In this document: piece after piece, positions 25,839-34,030 of the stretch
Layout of the letters: every line of letters starts with the position of its first letter
How positions within the stretch are numbered: the first letter of the stretch is position 1
Assembly (NCBI GenBank): GCA_012719125.1
Contig: JAAYAY010000378.1
Span: forward strand, 1 to 64,000
DNA length: 64,000 nt
Direction: 5' to 3'
Origin: Planctomycetaceae bacterium
GTDB lineage: Bacteria > Planctomycetota > Planctomycetia > Pirellulales > Thermoguttaceae
Translations under genes and position numbers: made by a program
Notes under the pieces: generated by a model
Databases searched by the model: none
Told to the model about the DNA's origin: nothing
What the model saw: the letters and a program-made list of their open reading frames with translations, nothing else

Positions 25839-26291
25839 CTACGCCACAAGACGGCGGCCATGCTGGGCCAGCAGCCATTCCCAGTGGCGGCCGAGAACGC
25901 AGCCACCGGCATCGTCGATGGTGATGGTGGTTGTGCGGCCGTTCTCGACCTTGACCTGAACTCGGCCGATGGTCTTGCCGTCCAGAGATAAGGTGTCCTG
26001 GCGATACCAGCCCCGGCAGCCAATCCTGCAAGTGTCGATCATCTTGCCGGGCGTGATCGTCACGTCTGCCATTGACACGGCGGGAAGTCTCCGGTGCTTG
26101 GCTCCGCTTCGTTCCAGGATGGCATCGACGGCCTGTTCCAAGTTGGGGCAAAAGCAGAAGAAATGACCGGGAAGCACGTGGCACCAGTATCCGTCGTCTT
26201 CCGACAGACTTTCGATGTAGCCCACCGGTCTGACACGGCCATTGTTGATTTCAACGACGGTTGCGATTCGTGGCCGACGTTTCAGGCCCAT
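25839..26291 (-). CDS. hypothetical protein
   Basis: The 150-residue protein has a basic start (MGLKRRPRIATVVEINNG), PGHFFCFCPNLEQAVDAIL, then a Cys-containing CRIGCRGWYRQDTL segment and GRVQVKVENGRTTTITIDD. GGAG precedes ATG 26291 by seven bases. The start overlaps the end of the HTH gene at 26251. The function is unknown. Confidence 0.65.
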   Translation of the reverse strand: MGLKRRPRIATVVEINNGRVRPVGYIESLSEDDGYWCHVLPGHFFCFCPNLEQAVDAILERSGAKHRRLPAVSMADVTITPGKMIDTCRIGCRGWYRQDTLSLDGKTIGRVQVKVENGRTTTITIDDAGGCVLGRHWEWLLAQHGRRLVA

Positions 26292-26469
26292 GAGCAATCT
26301 CCGTTTCTTGATGACTGGTACGGCGGTGTCCCAACTGGGCGGTTGTTCTGAGCCACCGATAAATGGTCGATGGATGACGCTTGGCACTTTTGGCGATACG
26401 ACTTACCGGGTGTCCCGCATCGAAACATCGACGTGCGGCGGCCAAAGCACAGATGCGTTGAAAGTTCAT
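26251..26469 (-). CDS. small helix-turn-helix protein
   Basis: The 72-residue basic protein contains ALAAARRCFDAGHPVSRIAK, then RHPSTIYRWLRTT, a helix-turn-helix resembling the DNA-binding domains of resolvases and transposases. Its ATG overlaps the upstream stop (ATGA at 26466-26469), which supports it as real. It overlaps the next gene's start by 41 bases. It could regulate the block or be a remnant recombinase domain. Confidence 0.55.
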   Translation of the reverse strand: MNFQRICALAAARRCFDAGHPVSRIAKSAKRHPSTIYRWLRTTAQLGHRRTSHQETEIAHGPETSATNRNRR

Positions 26470-26735
26470 GGGGGTGTTTTCGGTGTCCTCTCGACAGGCA
26501 TGTCCACGGGGACGAGGTAAAGCATTGGGCCGCTGCGGGTCGAAACCCGGTAATTGCCAAGCTGCCAGAACAACGAGCAGTCTTCGTGCGGCACAACCAG
26601 ACAGCCGCTGTCCAGCTTGGAACCGCTCATCACCCAGTGGCGAACAACCTCGCCGTCCTCGGCAATCACGCCGAAGGCATCTCGTGCTTTGCTTTCGTTC
26701 CAGTTCGACCTGTCCGCCAGCAGCAAAGTCAGCAT
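26466..26735 (-). CDS. small hypothetical protein
   Basis: The 89-residue protein (MLTLLLADRSNWNESKARDA) has FGVIAEDGEVVRHWVM, a CLVVPHEDCSLFWQLGNY core and an end (VERTPKTPP) encoded by a GGACACC copy. Its stop overlaps the start of the HTH gene. The ribosome binding site is weak (GGGGG at a long distance). Confidence 0.6.
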   Translation of the reverse strand: MLTLLLADRSNWNESKARDAFGVIAEDGEVVRHWVMSGSKLDSGCLVVPHEDCSLFWQLGNYRVSTRSGPMLYLVPVDMPVERTPKTPP

Positions 26736-26781
26736 GGTGTTTTGCCCCCGTGTCTTAGGTTGGTTGTGTTGTGGGGGTGTC

Positions 26782-26997
26782 CTAACGCCGTGGCCGAAGC
26801 ACGTCACTGGTCGGCACGGGGACGGACCACCGCTGCTGACACTTGTCGCACTTGAGAACCATGCGGCCCGACATCTCACTTAGGCGACCTTCACCGTCTT
26901 GCATCCGGTGCAATGCACCCCGGCACTTTGGGCACGTGACAGATTCGGCACAGATCTGCTGTTCCGTTTTGGGAAAGGCTTTGGCACGGTCGATCAT
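26782..26997 (-). CDS. small zinc-ribbon protein
   Basis: The 71-residue protein contains VTCPKCRGALHR and, 26 residues on, MVLKCDKCQQRWSV, two CxxC knuckles of a zinc ribbon. GGAG lies six bases before ATG 26997. Its stop TAG shares its G with GGACACC. It probably binds DNA, RNA or protein; no family was recognised. Confidence 0.7.
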   Translation of the reverse strand: MIDRAKAFPKTEQQICAESVTCPKCRGALHRMQDGEGRLSEMSGRMVLKCDKCQQRWSVPVPTSDVLRPRR

Positions 26998-27085
26998 GGC
27001 TGTCTCCGGCGTTTTAGGTGTCCGAGGAAGTGAACGGTGTCCCCGCTGCACTGTTTTGTCCCCCTGCTGCTTGGACCGGTGTCCC

Positions 27086-27733
27086 TCAGAACCGCAACGC
27101 CCGGTAGTTGATGGCTTCCATCAAGTGCGAAACGCCGATCTGCTCTTGCCGGTCGAGATTGGCGATGGTGCGGGCCACTGCAATGGCCCGGCGTTGCTGG
27201 TCCGGGTCCAGGCCCACTTCCCGCACGGCCGTGGAAAACAACGATCTGGAAGCTTCGTCCAGTTCCAACGAAGCATGGTCCGTCCTGCCCTCAACCTGCC
27301 GTTGCATTTCTGCCAACCCCGTCCCCGGTGTCCGCCGATCCCGCTCGGCAGGTAGCACCATTTCGACGTTGATGTCGGCCTGCGGAAACTTCCGCACGTG
27401 ACGTTCGATCTGCCGGGCCGTGCAGGAGCAGTCCTGATACGGGTTGTTGCGGTGTCCGCACGGGCAGGGCCGGGCCTCAAACGTTTGCGACAGGCCAAAC
27501 TCCAGGGCCACGGCCCGCATCATCGTCTTGCCGCAATTGGACGGGCCGATCAGCAATAAGGTGTGGTTGCCAGCCGCCGCAACGACCACCGTTCGTTTTG
27601 CCATTTCGTTGCCGAAGATGATGGCGGCAGCGTCGTGGCCGGTCGTCACAATCCTGGCCCGCCGTTCAAGTTCATTGGTCACTTGCCGATGTACAGCAGC
27701 CAGTCTGGTGTCCGAGAGGGAGATCAAGTTCAT
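27086..27733 (-). CDS. truncated ComM/Mg-chelatase-like AAA+ protein
   Basis: The 215-residue protein resembles YifB/ComM, but typical members have about 500 residues. It keeps the P-loop (LLLIGPSNCGKTMMRAVALE), the Cys-rich CPCGHRNNPYQDCSCTARQ and the C-terminal QRRAIAVARTIANLDRQEQI followed by HLMEAINYRALRF. It lacks the Lon-protease-like N-terminal domain, and the segment between the P-loop and the Cys motif that should hold Walker B is nearly absent. ComM promotes branch migration during transformation. Here it may be a minimal helper or a deletion product that is still in frame. Confidence 0.75.
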   Translation of the reverse strand: MNLISLSDTRLAAVHRQVTNELERRARIVTTGHDAAAIIFGNEMAKRTVVVAAAGNHTLLLIGPSNCGKTMMRAVALEFGLSQTFEARPCPCGHRNNPYQDCSCTARQIERHVRKFPQADINVEMVLPAERDRRTPGTGLAEMQRQVEGRTDHASLELDEASRSLFSTAVREVGLDPDQQRRAIAVARTIANLDRQEQIGVSHLMEAINYRALRF

Positions 27734-27750
27734 GGTTTTCCTTTCCTGGG

Positions 27751-28101
27751 CTATCTTTGGCCCAATGGCCTTTCTTGCGTGAACCCCAATGCAGCAATTG
27801 AATCACTCATCCATCGTGTCACCGGAGCATCGGACTTGGTGGAAGGGTTCCAGACTTCACTGTCGTCTTGGAGAATCACATCCACACCATCTTTGAAACC
27901 AAGACGTTCTCCACGGGACAAGTTCTGCACGCCATCTACGAATGACGTAAGCCGATTGGCCTTCAACCAACTGTCAAGCTGTTCTCGACTGTCGGCTTTC
28001 ACCCATTTCACGCAGTTCTCGGTTTGAGCGGTAGCCTTGTCCGCAACCCAGCCCTTCAAGGTGACTTCAAACAGGGATTTTTGCACTTGACTTATTCTCA
28101 T
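27751..28101 (-). CDS. hypothetical protein
   Basis: The 116-residue protein (MRISQVQKSLFEVTLKGWVA) includes CVKWVKADSREQLDSWLKAN and a terminal SIAALGFTQERPLGQR. Its ATG overlaps the stop of the gene at 28098 (ATGA), so the two are coupled. It is unrecognised. Confidence 0.65.
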   Translation of the reverse strand: MRISQVQKSLFEVTLKGWVADKATAQTENCVKWVKADSREQLDSWLKANRLTSFVDGVQNLSRGERLGFKDGVDVILQDDSEVWNPSTKSDAPVTRWMSDSIAALGFTQERPLGQR

Positions 28102-28238
28102 GATTCATCCTCGGCAGACGGACGTTGACAACCGATCCACTCCCGAAAATTGAGCCGCCGTTCCTCACACCACAACTGAAACCTGGCCCAACGCATGAGC
28201 CAGGGGTGTTGTTTGGAAAATCGTTCATACTCGGTCAC
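28098..28238 (-). CDS. very small hypothetical protein
   Basis: The 46-residue protein starts at GTG 28238 (MTEYERFSKQHPWLMRWARF) and ends with REWIGCQRPSAEDES. The ATGA overlap with the next gene supports it. AGGA upstream of the GTG is part of the TAGGACACC at the previous stop. An upstream ATG at 28289 would overlap that gene and is less likely. Confidence 0.55.
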   Translation of the reverse strand: MTEYERFSKQHPWLMRWARFQLWCEERRLNFREWIGCQRPSAEDES

Positions 28239-28249
28239 GGGTTGGTGTC

Positions 28250-28657
28250 CTAAACAGTAACAGCTTCCCAGCCGACGAATTGGCCGCATTCATCGAATCC
28301 CAAAGTCAACAAAATGTCGCCAGCCAGACTCATGGCGGCGTCTGCAACGGCGTCATCCGTGGTGTCCAAGTGGAACAGGCGACGGAGCAGGACGGGGAGG
28401 GACTCCGGGCTGACCGCACAATCCAGGCTGCGGCACAGGACGAGCTTACCCGCCTTTCGTTCGCCACCCTCGTAGCTGTCACCACGATCAGGGCAGTAGC
28501 AGGCTTCCAGGTGGCCGTCGATGCCTTGATTCACGGCTTCGACGACCGCACGGATCTCGTTGGTGTCCGTGAGGCTCATGGTGTACGGTTCACCGCCCAT
28601 CGCCTTACGCACGGTCGTGTACTTCACTGTCCCGCTACCGGTGTGGATGTTGCACAT
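28250..28657 (-). CDS. hypothetical protein
   Basis: The 135-residue protein (MCNIHTGSGTVKYTTVRKAM) has CYCPDRGDSYEGGERKAGKL and a C-terminal MSLAGDILLTLGFDECGQFV. Two internal GGACACC copies encode TDT and LDT. AAGGG precedes ATG 28657. Its TAG stop overlaps another motif copy. It is unrecognised. Confidence 0.65.
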   Translation of the reverse strand: MCNIHTGSGTVKYTTVRKAMGGEPYTMSLTDTNEIRAVVEAVNQGIDGHLEACYCPDRGDSYEGGERKAGKLVLCRSLDCAVSPESLPVLLRRLFHLDTTDDAVADAAMSLAGDILLTLGFDECGQFVGWEAVTV

Positions 28658-28713
28658 TGGTTCAGCCCTTGTTTTGGTGGTCGTTACGTCTGCTGGCCTG
28701 TCGGTGTCTTGGT

Positions 28714-28983
28714 TCACCCGCCCGTGGCGAGCCAAGCCCCGCTGACTGTCTCCACCTCGCACGCATCCCAATCTTGTTCCGCAGTGGCTTGGGCGGTGTC
28801 CGAACACTCTTCGGCGTACTCGCAGCAGGCGTTATCCTCCGGGGCATCGGGGTTGTCGCAGGTGGCAACGATGCGGGCCAACGCCAACTTTTCGGCCAAG
28901 AGACTGCTGTCGTCAGCGGATAGGTGATCTGGCACCATAACCCTGACGACGCCGATGAAGTTCACGGATATTTCGATTTTCAT
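28714..28983 (-). CDS. small acidic hypothetical protein
   Basis: The 89-residue protein (MKIEISVNFIGVVRVMVPDH) has a Cys/Asp-rich middle (TCDNPDAPEDNACCEYAEEC). AGGAT, then GGACACC, directly precede ATG 28983, so the motif fills the usual spacing between binding site and start. An ATG three codons upstream sits on the binding site and is unlikely. It is unrecognised. Confidence 0.65.
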   Translation of the reverse strand: MKIEISVNFIGVVRVMVPDHLSADDSSLLAEKLALARIVATCDNPDAPEDNACCEYAEECSDTAQATAEQDWDACEVETVSGAWLATGG

Positions 28984-29002
28984 GGTGTCCATCCTTTCTT
29001 GA

Positions 29003-29206
29003 TCACGGTTTGCCGTAGCTCTCGCAGGTGAACAGGCCGAAGACCGGAACGCCGTGCTGCTGGGCGAACCGTTCGGCCGCCCGGTCGCTGGAGAACCATG
29101 CGGCTTGCTTCCACGGCACCCACCGGCCCTGCCGGTCCAGGTAACGGTTGTCGGTCAGACTGTTCTTCCTGATCTTGACCCGCTGCGGGCGTTGATTTAG
29201 CTGCAT
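29003..29206 (-). CDS. small basic hypothetical protein
   Basis: The 67-residue basic protein (MQLNQRPQRVKIRKNSLTDN) includes WKQAAWFSSDRAAERFAQQH. The pattern suggests a strand followed by an amphipathic helix. CGGAG precedes ATG 29206. It is unrecognised. Confidence 0.65.
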   Translation of the reverse strand: MQLNQRPQRVKIRKNSLTDNRYLDRQGRWVPWKQAAWFSSDRAAERFAQQHGVPVFGLFTCESYGKP

Positions 29207-29363
29207 GACATAGCTCCGGGTGATGTTGGAACGAAGTGCTGGCTGGTGTCCGCTGGGCTTACTTGTGCGGCACCACCCCGACGACAAGGACCGGTGTTGC
29301 GGGCTGCATTGGTGGACGGGCCTGACGGCCCGGACTTGCTGTCCCAGTGCCATCCACCGACTG

Positions 29364-29837
29364 TTAGACGTGCGTCCCCTCCGCTCTGAATTTCTTCGTC
29401 CGGTAGCGTCGTTTCAGTTCCCACAGCTTCAATTGGGTGAGCGGGTCGGGGTCCAAGCAGTTTACGCCCTGATATAGGGCGACTTCCCGCCAAGCCAGAG
29501 CACGCTTCACCGGATCATCCGAGCAAAACAACGCCACCAACTCCGCTACGCTCATGTCGGAGTTGCGTGCCAGCGTGGCAAGATGAGCGGAGAACCACGC
29601 CGGTTGATCCGGGTGGAAAGGATTGTCGCTCAGAATCCCATTGATCCAAGTACAAGGGTCCAACGTGAACCGATAGACGGTGTACCGTCGTTTGCCGTCG
29701 TCGTCTTCCACGTCAAGCCACTCAATCTCTGGGTCATACTGGCCGGTGGTGTCCACGAGTACGAAAATCGCCCCATAATCCAGAACGCCAACGTCCCCGA
29801 TGTTGGCGATGGCTTTCCATTTGGGTTGAGCGTTCAT
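29364..29837 (-). CDS. conserved hypothetical protein
   Basis: The 157-residue protein (MNAQPKWKAIANIGDVGVLD) has EIEWLDVEDDDGKRRYTVYR, HPDQPAWFSAHLATLARNSD and AELVALFCSDDPVKRALAWR. The layout resembles plasmid-borne conserved proteins, from memory only. GGAAGGG precedes ATG 29837. One internal motif copy encodes VDT. Confidence 0.7.
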   Translation of the reverse strand: MNAQPKWKAIANIGDVGVLDYGAIFVLVDTTGQYDPEIEWLDVEDDDGKRRYTVYRFTLDPCTWINGILSDNPFHPDQPAWFSAHLATLARNSDMSVAELVALFCSDDPVKRALAWREVALYQGVNCLDPDPLTQLKLWELKRRYRTKKFRAEGTHV

Positions 29838-29984
29838 GATCTTGCCCTTCCGATTCTGAGTTTTTCACGTGACTCCTATGCAGGATGCTGGCTGGTGTCC
29901 GCTGGACTTAGCCGTGGGGAATCACGCCGACGACATGAACTCCGGGGACCAAACCCATCTTCAGGTGGCCTTACTCTGTTTTTC

Positions 29985-30221
29985 TTATTCGTTCCGTTGA
30001 ACAGCATTGCAGTAATTGAGGCTGCAACGCTGTTTACCATGAATCGGATCTTCAAAATCGACGACCAAGAAGTGATCCCTGCCGTCATATCCAGGCCCTT
30101 TGACTTTGCACACTTTTGGTGCTATCGACGCCACAGTGCCAACGTCTCCCGGCCTGAACATGGCATCGGAATAGTAAGCCTTGACCGGCAAAGCACAAGT
30201 AACACGATCACCAACTTTCAT
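29985..30221 (-). CDS. small beta-barrel-like hypothetical protein
   Basis: The 78-residue protein (MKVGDRVTCALPVKAYYSDA) continues with RPGDVGTVASIAPKVC and FLVVDFEDP, a pattern typical of small SH3-like barrels (VGDRV...G..GTV). GGGGG lies five bases before ATG 30221; a GTG at 30239 is an alternative. The function is unknown. Confidence 0.65.
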   Translation of the reverse strand: MKVGDRVTCALPVKAYYSDAMFRPGDVGTVASIAPKVCKVKGPGYDGRDHFLVVDFEDPIHGKQRCSLNYCNAVQRNE

Positions 30222-30266
30222 ACGTTCCCCCTTGCTCACTCAGTGGTGTCCTACTGTACCGGCAAC

Positions 30267-30737
30267 TCATGCCCGTGCGGGGTTGTCCTCATTGTGCGGC
30301 ACTACCCCGACGACAAGGACCGGTGTCCGGTAGCCGTAGTGGACCCAAGTGAACTCGCCGTGCTTGGCGACAATCCGCTTGAGCCGGGCACAGACCCTCT
30401 TGTGGCCTTTGGGCAAGAGTTTCACGCCCAGGTCGGCGATCTTGTCCAGGGTGTCCAGATCGTCAAACCGGCTCAAATCCAGTTGGCCTAGATCGTCGTG
30501 GACGACGACAACACGAGCGGGCATGGGGTCCAAATTCCTGAACCAGCAGGCGTACTGGTTCCCATCCATCTCGACAATGGCGTCACCTTTGCGTGGCAGG
30601 GCGGTGATTACCGTGGTGCTGCGGCCAACATGCTGGAAGGACAGGCCGCCATCGCCATCGGCAAAGCCGACGAAGCGACATTTGTGGCCTTGTCCCCAAC
30701 CGGTCGTGACGGTCAATTGGTCTTTCGTGGCTGGCAT
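30267..30737 (-). CDS. hypothetical protein
   Basis: The 156-residue protein (MPATKDQLTVTTGWGQGHKC) has beta-rich SFQHVGRSTTVITALPRKGD, a helical LDTLDKIADLGVKLLPKGHK and WVHYGYRTPVLVVGVVPH. Its leader GGAG precedes ATG 30737. An internal GGACACC encodes LDT. It is unrecognised. Confidence 0.65.
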   Translation of the reverse strand: MPATKDQLTVTTGWGQGHKCRFVGFADGDGGLSFQHVGRSTTVITALPRKGDAIVEMDGNQYACWFRNLDPMPARVVVVHDDLGQLDLSRFDDLDTLDKIADLGVKLLPKGHKRVCARLKRIVAKHGEFTWVHYGYRTPVLVVGVVPHNEDNPARA

Positions 30738-30763
30738 TGGTTCTCTCCGTTGAATTGCGGCAC

Positions 30764-31291
30764 TCACGTGACCGTTGTCCTCGGACCCACGTCCTCTGCC
30801 AAGTCGGAATGGCACGGAGGCTCAAAGGGTTCGACCGGAATGCAGACCTCCAAGCCCCACGCAGAAATCTCGGTGCCGTCCCCGAAGCCGATGCGATAAA
30901 GGGGCTCCCAATTTTCCAGGTCGTTCTCGGCCTTTTCATCATGGCCGAGGACTTTGAACCGCTGGCCGATCCGGTCGGCATACTGATCGAACGGAGACAC
31001 GAACCGCTCCCGGAAGAAATCCGGGTAGAAGGTCCACTGGCTTCGGCTCTTCGATTCCAGCCAACACCGTTCTCGGTGTCCCGCTTCATCAAGCTGGGCC
31101 GTTTCCGTCTGGTTGAATTGCATCAGTTCTGCCCGAACCGAATCTGCGAGCGAGGCGTGCCGATTAACGGCTACGGTCGCTTCCATGACTTCCGCCGTCA
31201 GATGGCCCGGAAAGATGGTCACGACCGTGAACCGGGGACCATCAACAGCCCTGCTTTTCATCTTGGTCCAGTCGATCACTCGGTATTCCAT
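30764..31291 (-). CDS. hypothetical protein
   Basis: The 175-residue protein (MEYRVIDWTKMKSRAVDGPR) is Glu/Asp- and aromatic-rich, with WTFYPDFFRERFVSPFDQYA and an end like HSDLAEDVGPRTTVT. GGAG lies nine bases before ATG 31291, with a near-copy of the motif (AGACACC) in between. It is unrecognised. Confidence 0.65.
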   Translation of the reverse strand: MEYRVIDWTKMKSRAVDGPRFTVVTIFPGHLTAEVMEATVAVNRHASLADSVRAELMQFNQTETAQLDEAGHRERCWLESKSRSQWTFYPDFFRERFVSPFDQYADRIGQRFKVLGHDEKAENDLENWEPLYRIGFGDGTEISAWGLEVCIPVEPFEPPCHSDLAEDVGPRTTVT

Positions 31292-31313
31292 CGGCGGTGT
31301 CTCCAAGAAAGAG

Positions 31314-31841
31314 CTAAGGCCGCAACGCTGAGGTAGGTGTCCCCGCTACGGCACGATTCAGATCGCCTGGAGTCAACTGTCCTTGCCGTGGACTCCACCT
31401 GCCCTTGCAGCCCGTGAGCCGAAAAGCAGAGCAACCCCAGAACTCCTGGCCGGTCGCCCCGTTTCGGCGAAGGACCATCGGGTGTCCGCAGGCAGGGCAG
31501 ACATGCAAGTTCTCGGCGGCAGTGATGCGACAGATGGCTTTGCCGATGTTGTCCCGCCACGACTCCACACGCAGGCATTTCTGAGGCCGTCCACAAGGAA
31601 CGATCTGGTCCTGAAGCTTGTGGAACAGTTGCAGCCGGATGGCATCCGTTCCCTTCTCCCGGCTTTCGCCACCGGGGTCCACCGCCGTGTAGCACCGCAA
31701 GGACAAGCGGTGTCCACCGACCGGAACGATCTTGCCGTAAACCAGTTCGACCACGCCCTTGAGCTTCAACGGCACGAAGCCGAGGCCGATGAGGAACTGG
31801 TCCATTTCATCTTTGGTGATGGCGTGGAAGCGGCTGGGCAT
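31314..31841 (-). CDS. protein with topoisomerase-type C4 zinc finger
   Basis: The 175-residue protein ends with VCPACGHPMVLRRNGATGQ, then FWGCSAFRLTGCKGRW, a four-Cys finger of the type at the C-terminus of bacterial topoisomerase I (zf-C4). The upstream part (LIGLGFVPLKLKGVVELVYG) is not recognised. It likely binds single-stranded DNA or RNA. GGAG precedes ATG 31841. It is divergent from the + strand gene at 31934. Confidence 0.75.
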   Translation of the reverse strand: MPSRFHAITKDEMDQFLIGLGFVPLKLKGVVELVYGKIVPVGGHRLSLRCYTAVDPGGESREKGTDAIRLQLFHKLQDQIVPCGRPQKCLRVESWRDNIGKAICRITAAENLHVCPACGHPMVLRRNGATGQEFWGCSAFRLTGCKGRWSPRQGQLTPGDLNRAVAGTPTSALRP

Positions 31842-31933
31842 GGTGGCTCTCCGTACAAGGATTCTTGACGGAGGCTGCGGTGGTGTCCGCCTGATTCGCT
31901 ACAATTCAGGTAGGTACTTGTGGGCACAAGAGA

Positions 31934-32656
31934 ATGTCGGATTTGCCTTCCAATCCCAACGACGTTGAAGAACCAGTGACGGCCGCCGTATTTCGCCGGG
32001 GGATGCGTTCGCTCTGCTTCTTTCTGCTCCTCATGGCCCTCATCATGTTCGTGCCTGCTGGGATCGGATGGACAAAGGGCTGGGTCTTCTTGCTGGTTTT
32101 CATGATTTACACGGCTGTCGCTTGCGTTTACCTCTGGCACAAGAACCCCGCCATCTTTGCCGCACGAAGCAAGCTCCAAAAAGGAATCAAGCGATGGGAC
32201 AAGGTGCTGATGGCCTGCCTGTTCATTTCCCTCCTGGCGGTCTTCCCCGTGGCAGGGCTGGACAACGGCCGCTTCCACTGGTCATCCATGCCAATGTGGC
32301 TCGTCGTTCTCGGCTACGTGCTGTTCTCTGCGGGGTTCGTCCTGTCGGTTTGGGCTGAAGCCGTCAACAAGTTCGCCGAGCCGGGTGTCCGTATCCAGAC
32401 GGAGCGTGGTCACAAGGTCGTCGATACTGGCCCTTACGCCATCGTGCGGCACCCCATGTATCTTTCTGCCTTCGTGCTGTTCTTTGGCACTGCCCTGGCA
32501 CTGGGGTCGTTCTGGGCCTTGATTCCGGCTGCCTTAGTTGCCCTTGTCCTCATTGTGCGAACCGCTCTGGAAGACCGGACGCTCCAGAACGAACTCACCG
32601 GGTACAGGGAGTACGCCGGTCGGGTCCACTACAGGCTGATCCCCGGTATTTGGTGA
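31934..32656 (+). CDS. isoprenylcysteine methyltransferase-like membrane protein
   Basis: The 240-residue protein has about five membrane segments (e.g. SLCFFLLLMALIMFVPAG, VFLLVFMIYTAVACVY, WLVVLGYVLFSAGFVLSVW). Its C-terminal TGPYAIVRHPMYLSAFVLFF, then ELTGYREYAGRVHYRLIP, is the ICMT/phospholipid methyltransferase signature. It would methylate a membrane-associated lipid or thiol using S-adenosylmethionine. It is the only + strand gene in the polarised block and may be cargo. It carries one motif copy in the block's DNA direction. Confidence 0.85.
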   Translation: MSDLPSNPNDVEEPVTAAVFRRGMRSLCFFLLLMALIMFVPAGIGWTKGWVFLLVFMIYTAVACVYLWHKNPAIFAARSKLQKGIKRWDKVLMACLFISLLAVFPVAGLDNGRFHWSSMPMWLVVLGYVLFSAGFVLSVWAEAVNKFAEPGVRIQTERGHKVVDTGPYAIVRHPMYLSAFVLFFGTALALGSFWALIPAALVALVLIVRTALEDRTLQNELTGYREYAGRVHYRLIPGIW

Positions 32657-32687
32657 ACACAACAAGGTGGCCGTCGCCACCGGCAAC

Positions 32688-33053
32688 TCACGCCACGCAC
32701 ACAGCTTGGTCCCGGATGTTGTCGGACCAGAACTTGTCGGCCTGTTGCTTCTCGGCCCACGCATCCCAGAATTCATCCTTGAGGTTCTGCCAGATTTCGA
32801 TCCAATACTCGCCCTCCAGGCCGTTCTTGTCGGCAAGGTCACGAGCCACCTCCGCCATCGGTGTCCCGTACAGAAGGGTGAAGTGGTCGGTCTGTTCCCA
32901 GCCCTCGATTTCTTCCTGAATCCAGTGGCCGTAGTCAGTCCTGGATTCGGGTTCACGGGGATCATCGGTGGTGGGAACCATCCAACCATCGTTGCCACGG
33001 GCCATCCTGCGGGCTTTGGCAACCGCAGTCTTGTAGCCTCTGATGTCTTGCAT
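32688..33053 (-). CDS. acidic hypothetical protein
   Basis: The 121-residue protein (MQDIRGYKTAVAKARRMARG) has TDHFTLLYGTPMAEVARDLA and Trp-rich EYWIEIWQNLKDEFWDAWAE. AAAGGA precedes ATG 33053. It is convergent with the methyltransferase gene. It is unrecognised. Confidence 0.65.
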   Translation of the reverse strand: MQDIRGYKTAVAKARRMARGNDGWMVPTTDDPREPESRTDYGHWIQEEIEGWEQTDHFTLLYGTPMAEVARDLADKNGLEGEYWIEIWQNLKDEFWDAWAEKQQADKFWSDNIRDQAVCVA

Positions 33054-33148
33054 CGTTGGGTTCCTTTCATGGAACGGGCTGGTGTCCCCTGAGCCGAGAA
33101 GCTCTGGGCATTGGCCCAGAAGTTGGCCTGCTTCCTGGAGGTGTCCGC

Positions 33149-33421
33149 TTACGGAGCCGTTGCATCCAGTGGGGCCATTGCAGCGTCGAGCCGTTCTCGA
33201 AGTTGCCGAATAGAATCGGGATTACCCGTGACGAGATCGGCCTTGGCTACAGCGTCCAGCCACGAGGCCAATTCGTGATCGCCGCAGATGATGGCTTGGG
33301 ACAACTTCTGGTGGGCCTTGCCCACTGGGATCGGCAACTTCGGCCGCCTCGTCCGGGGCTTTTTCAGCTTGGGGGCGGGCTTGGGAGTGAGGCAACGTCT
33401 CGGCCAGAATTCGATTGTCAT
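33149..33421 (-). CDS. small basic hypothetical protein
   Basis: The 90-residue protein has a Pro/Lys-rich start (TPKPAPKLKKPRTRRPKLP) followed by helical KLSQAIICGDHELASWLDAV and IRQLRERLDAAMAPL. The basic tail suggests nucleic-acid binding. AAAGGA precedes ATG 33421; a GTG-like longer form is possible. It is unrecognised. Confidence 0.6.
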   Translation of the reverse strand: MTIEFWPRRCLTPKPAPKLKKPRTRRPKLPIPVGKAHQKLSQAIICGDHELASWLDAVAKADLVTGNPDSIRQLRERLDAAMAPLDATAP

Positions 33422-33466
33422 GATGGTTGTTCCTTTCGCCACCATGACCGGTGTCCGGCACGGGCG

Positions 33467-33862
33467 TTACCTGTGGTGCTTGACGTTCTGGAACGCATCC
33501 ACCGGGACCGCACAAACCTGCCGCTGCTCGATACAGAAGTCGAAATCGACCAGATACAGCGTCAGCTTGCCCCGCTTCCAAAGTCCAAGTTGCCGTTTGT
33601 CCGGTTCGTCGCAATTCGCCAATTCCAGGCGGTTGTAGCTGATCCGCCTAACACCATCCGTGTCGTCGTCGTCGATCCACACGTCGTCCAGGTCCAGGCA
33701 ATACGTCCTGCCGATCTGCTGGAGCAGTTCCGGCAACGACGGGGCCGTAATGCTCACCCGCTCCTGCATCGTGACGACCAGGGTGTCCGGGTCGCAGCCG
33801 TGAGAAAAGTCATCTTCCTGTGCCCGCTTTTCGATAAACGTACAAGCAAAGACCGTCTTCAC
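33467..33862 (-). CDS. hypothetical protein
   Basis: The 131-residue protein starts at GTG 33862 (MKTVFACTFIEKRAQEDDFS) behind GAGGAG. It includes LPELLQQIGRTYCLDLDDVW, then IDDDDTDGVRRISYNRLELA. It is the first gene downstream of the large control region at 33863-34932, so a leftward promoter probably lies just upstream. It is unrecognised. Confidence 0.65.
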   Translation of the reverse strand: MKTVFACTFIEKRAQEDDFSHGCDPDTLVVTMQERVSITAPSLPELLQQIGRTYCLDLDDVWIDDDDTDGVRRISYNRLELANCDEPDKRQLGLWKRGKLTLYLVDFDFCIEQRQVCAVPVDAFQNVKHHR

Positions 33863-34030
33863 GTTTGGCTCCTCAAGTCGGAAGGGGTTTGGTTTGATCT
33901 GCCGAATTGCTGGTGTCCGGCAGAGCCAAGCAGAAGAAGCCGATACGGCTTTGGGAGAATTCCGGGAGCCTTACGGGAAATTACCCAAGACAGCCCAGCA
34001 GCCCCGTAATTGCGTCAGATGAGCCACAGC

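Noticed and set aside
30583-31092. 169-codon - strand frame
   Set aside because: It is an alternate frame of the gene at 30764, rich in Ser/Arg with no start signal.
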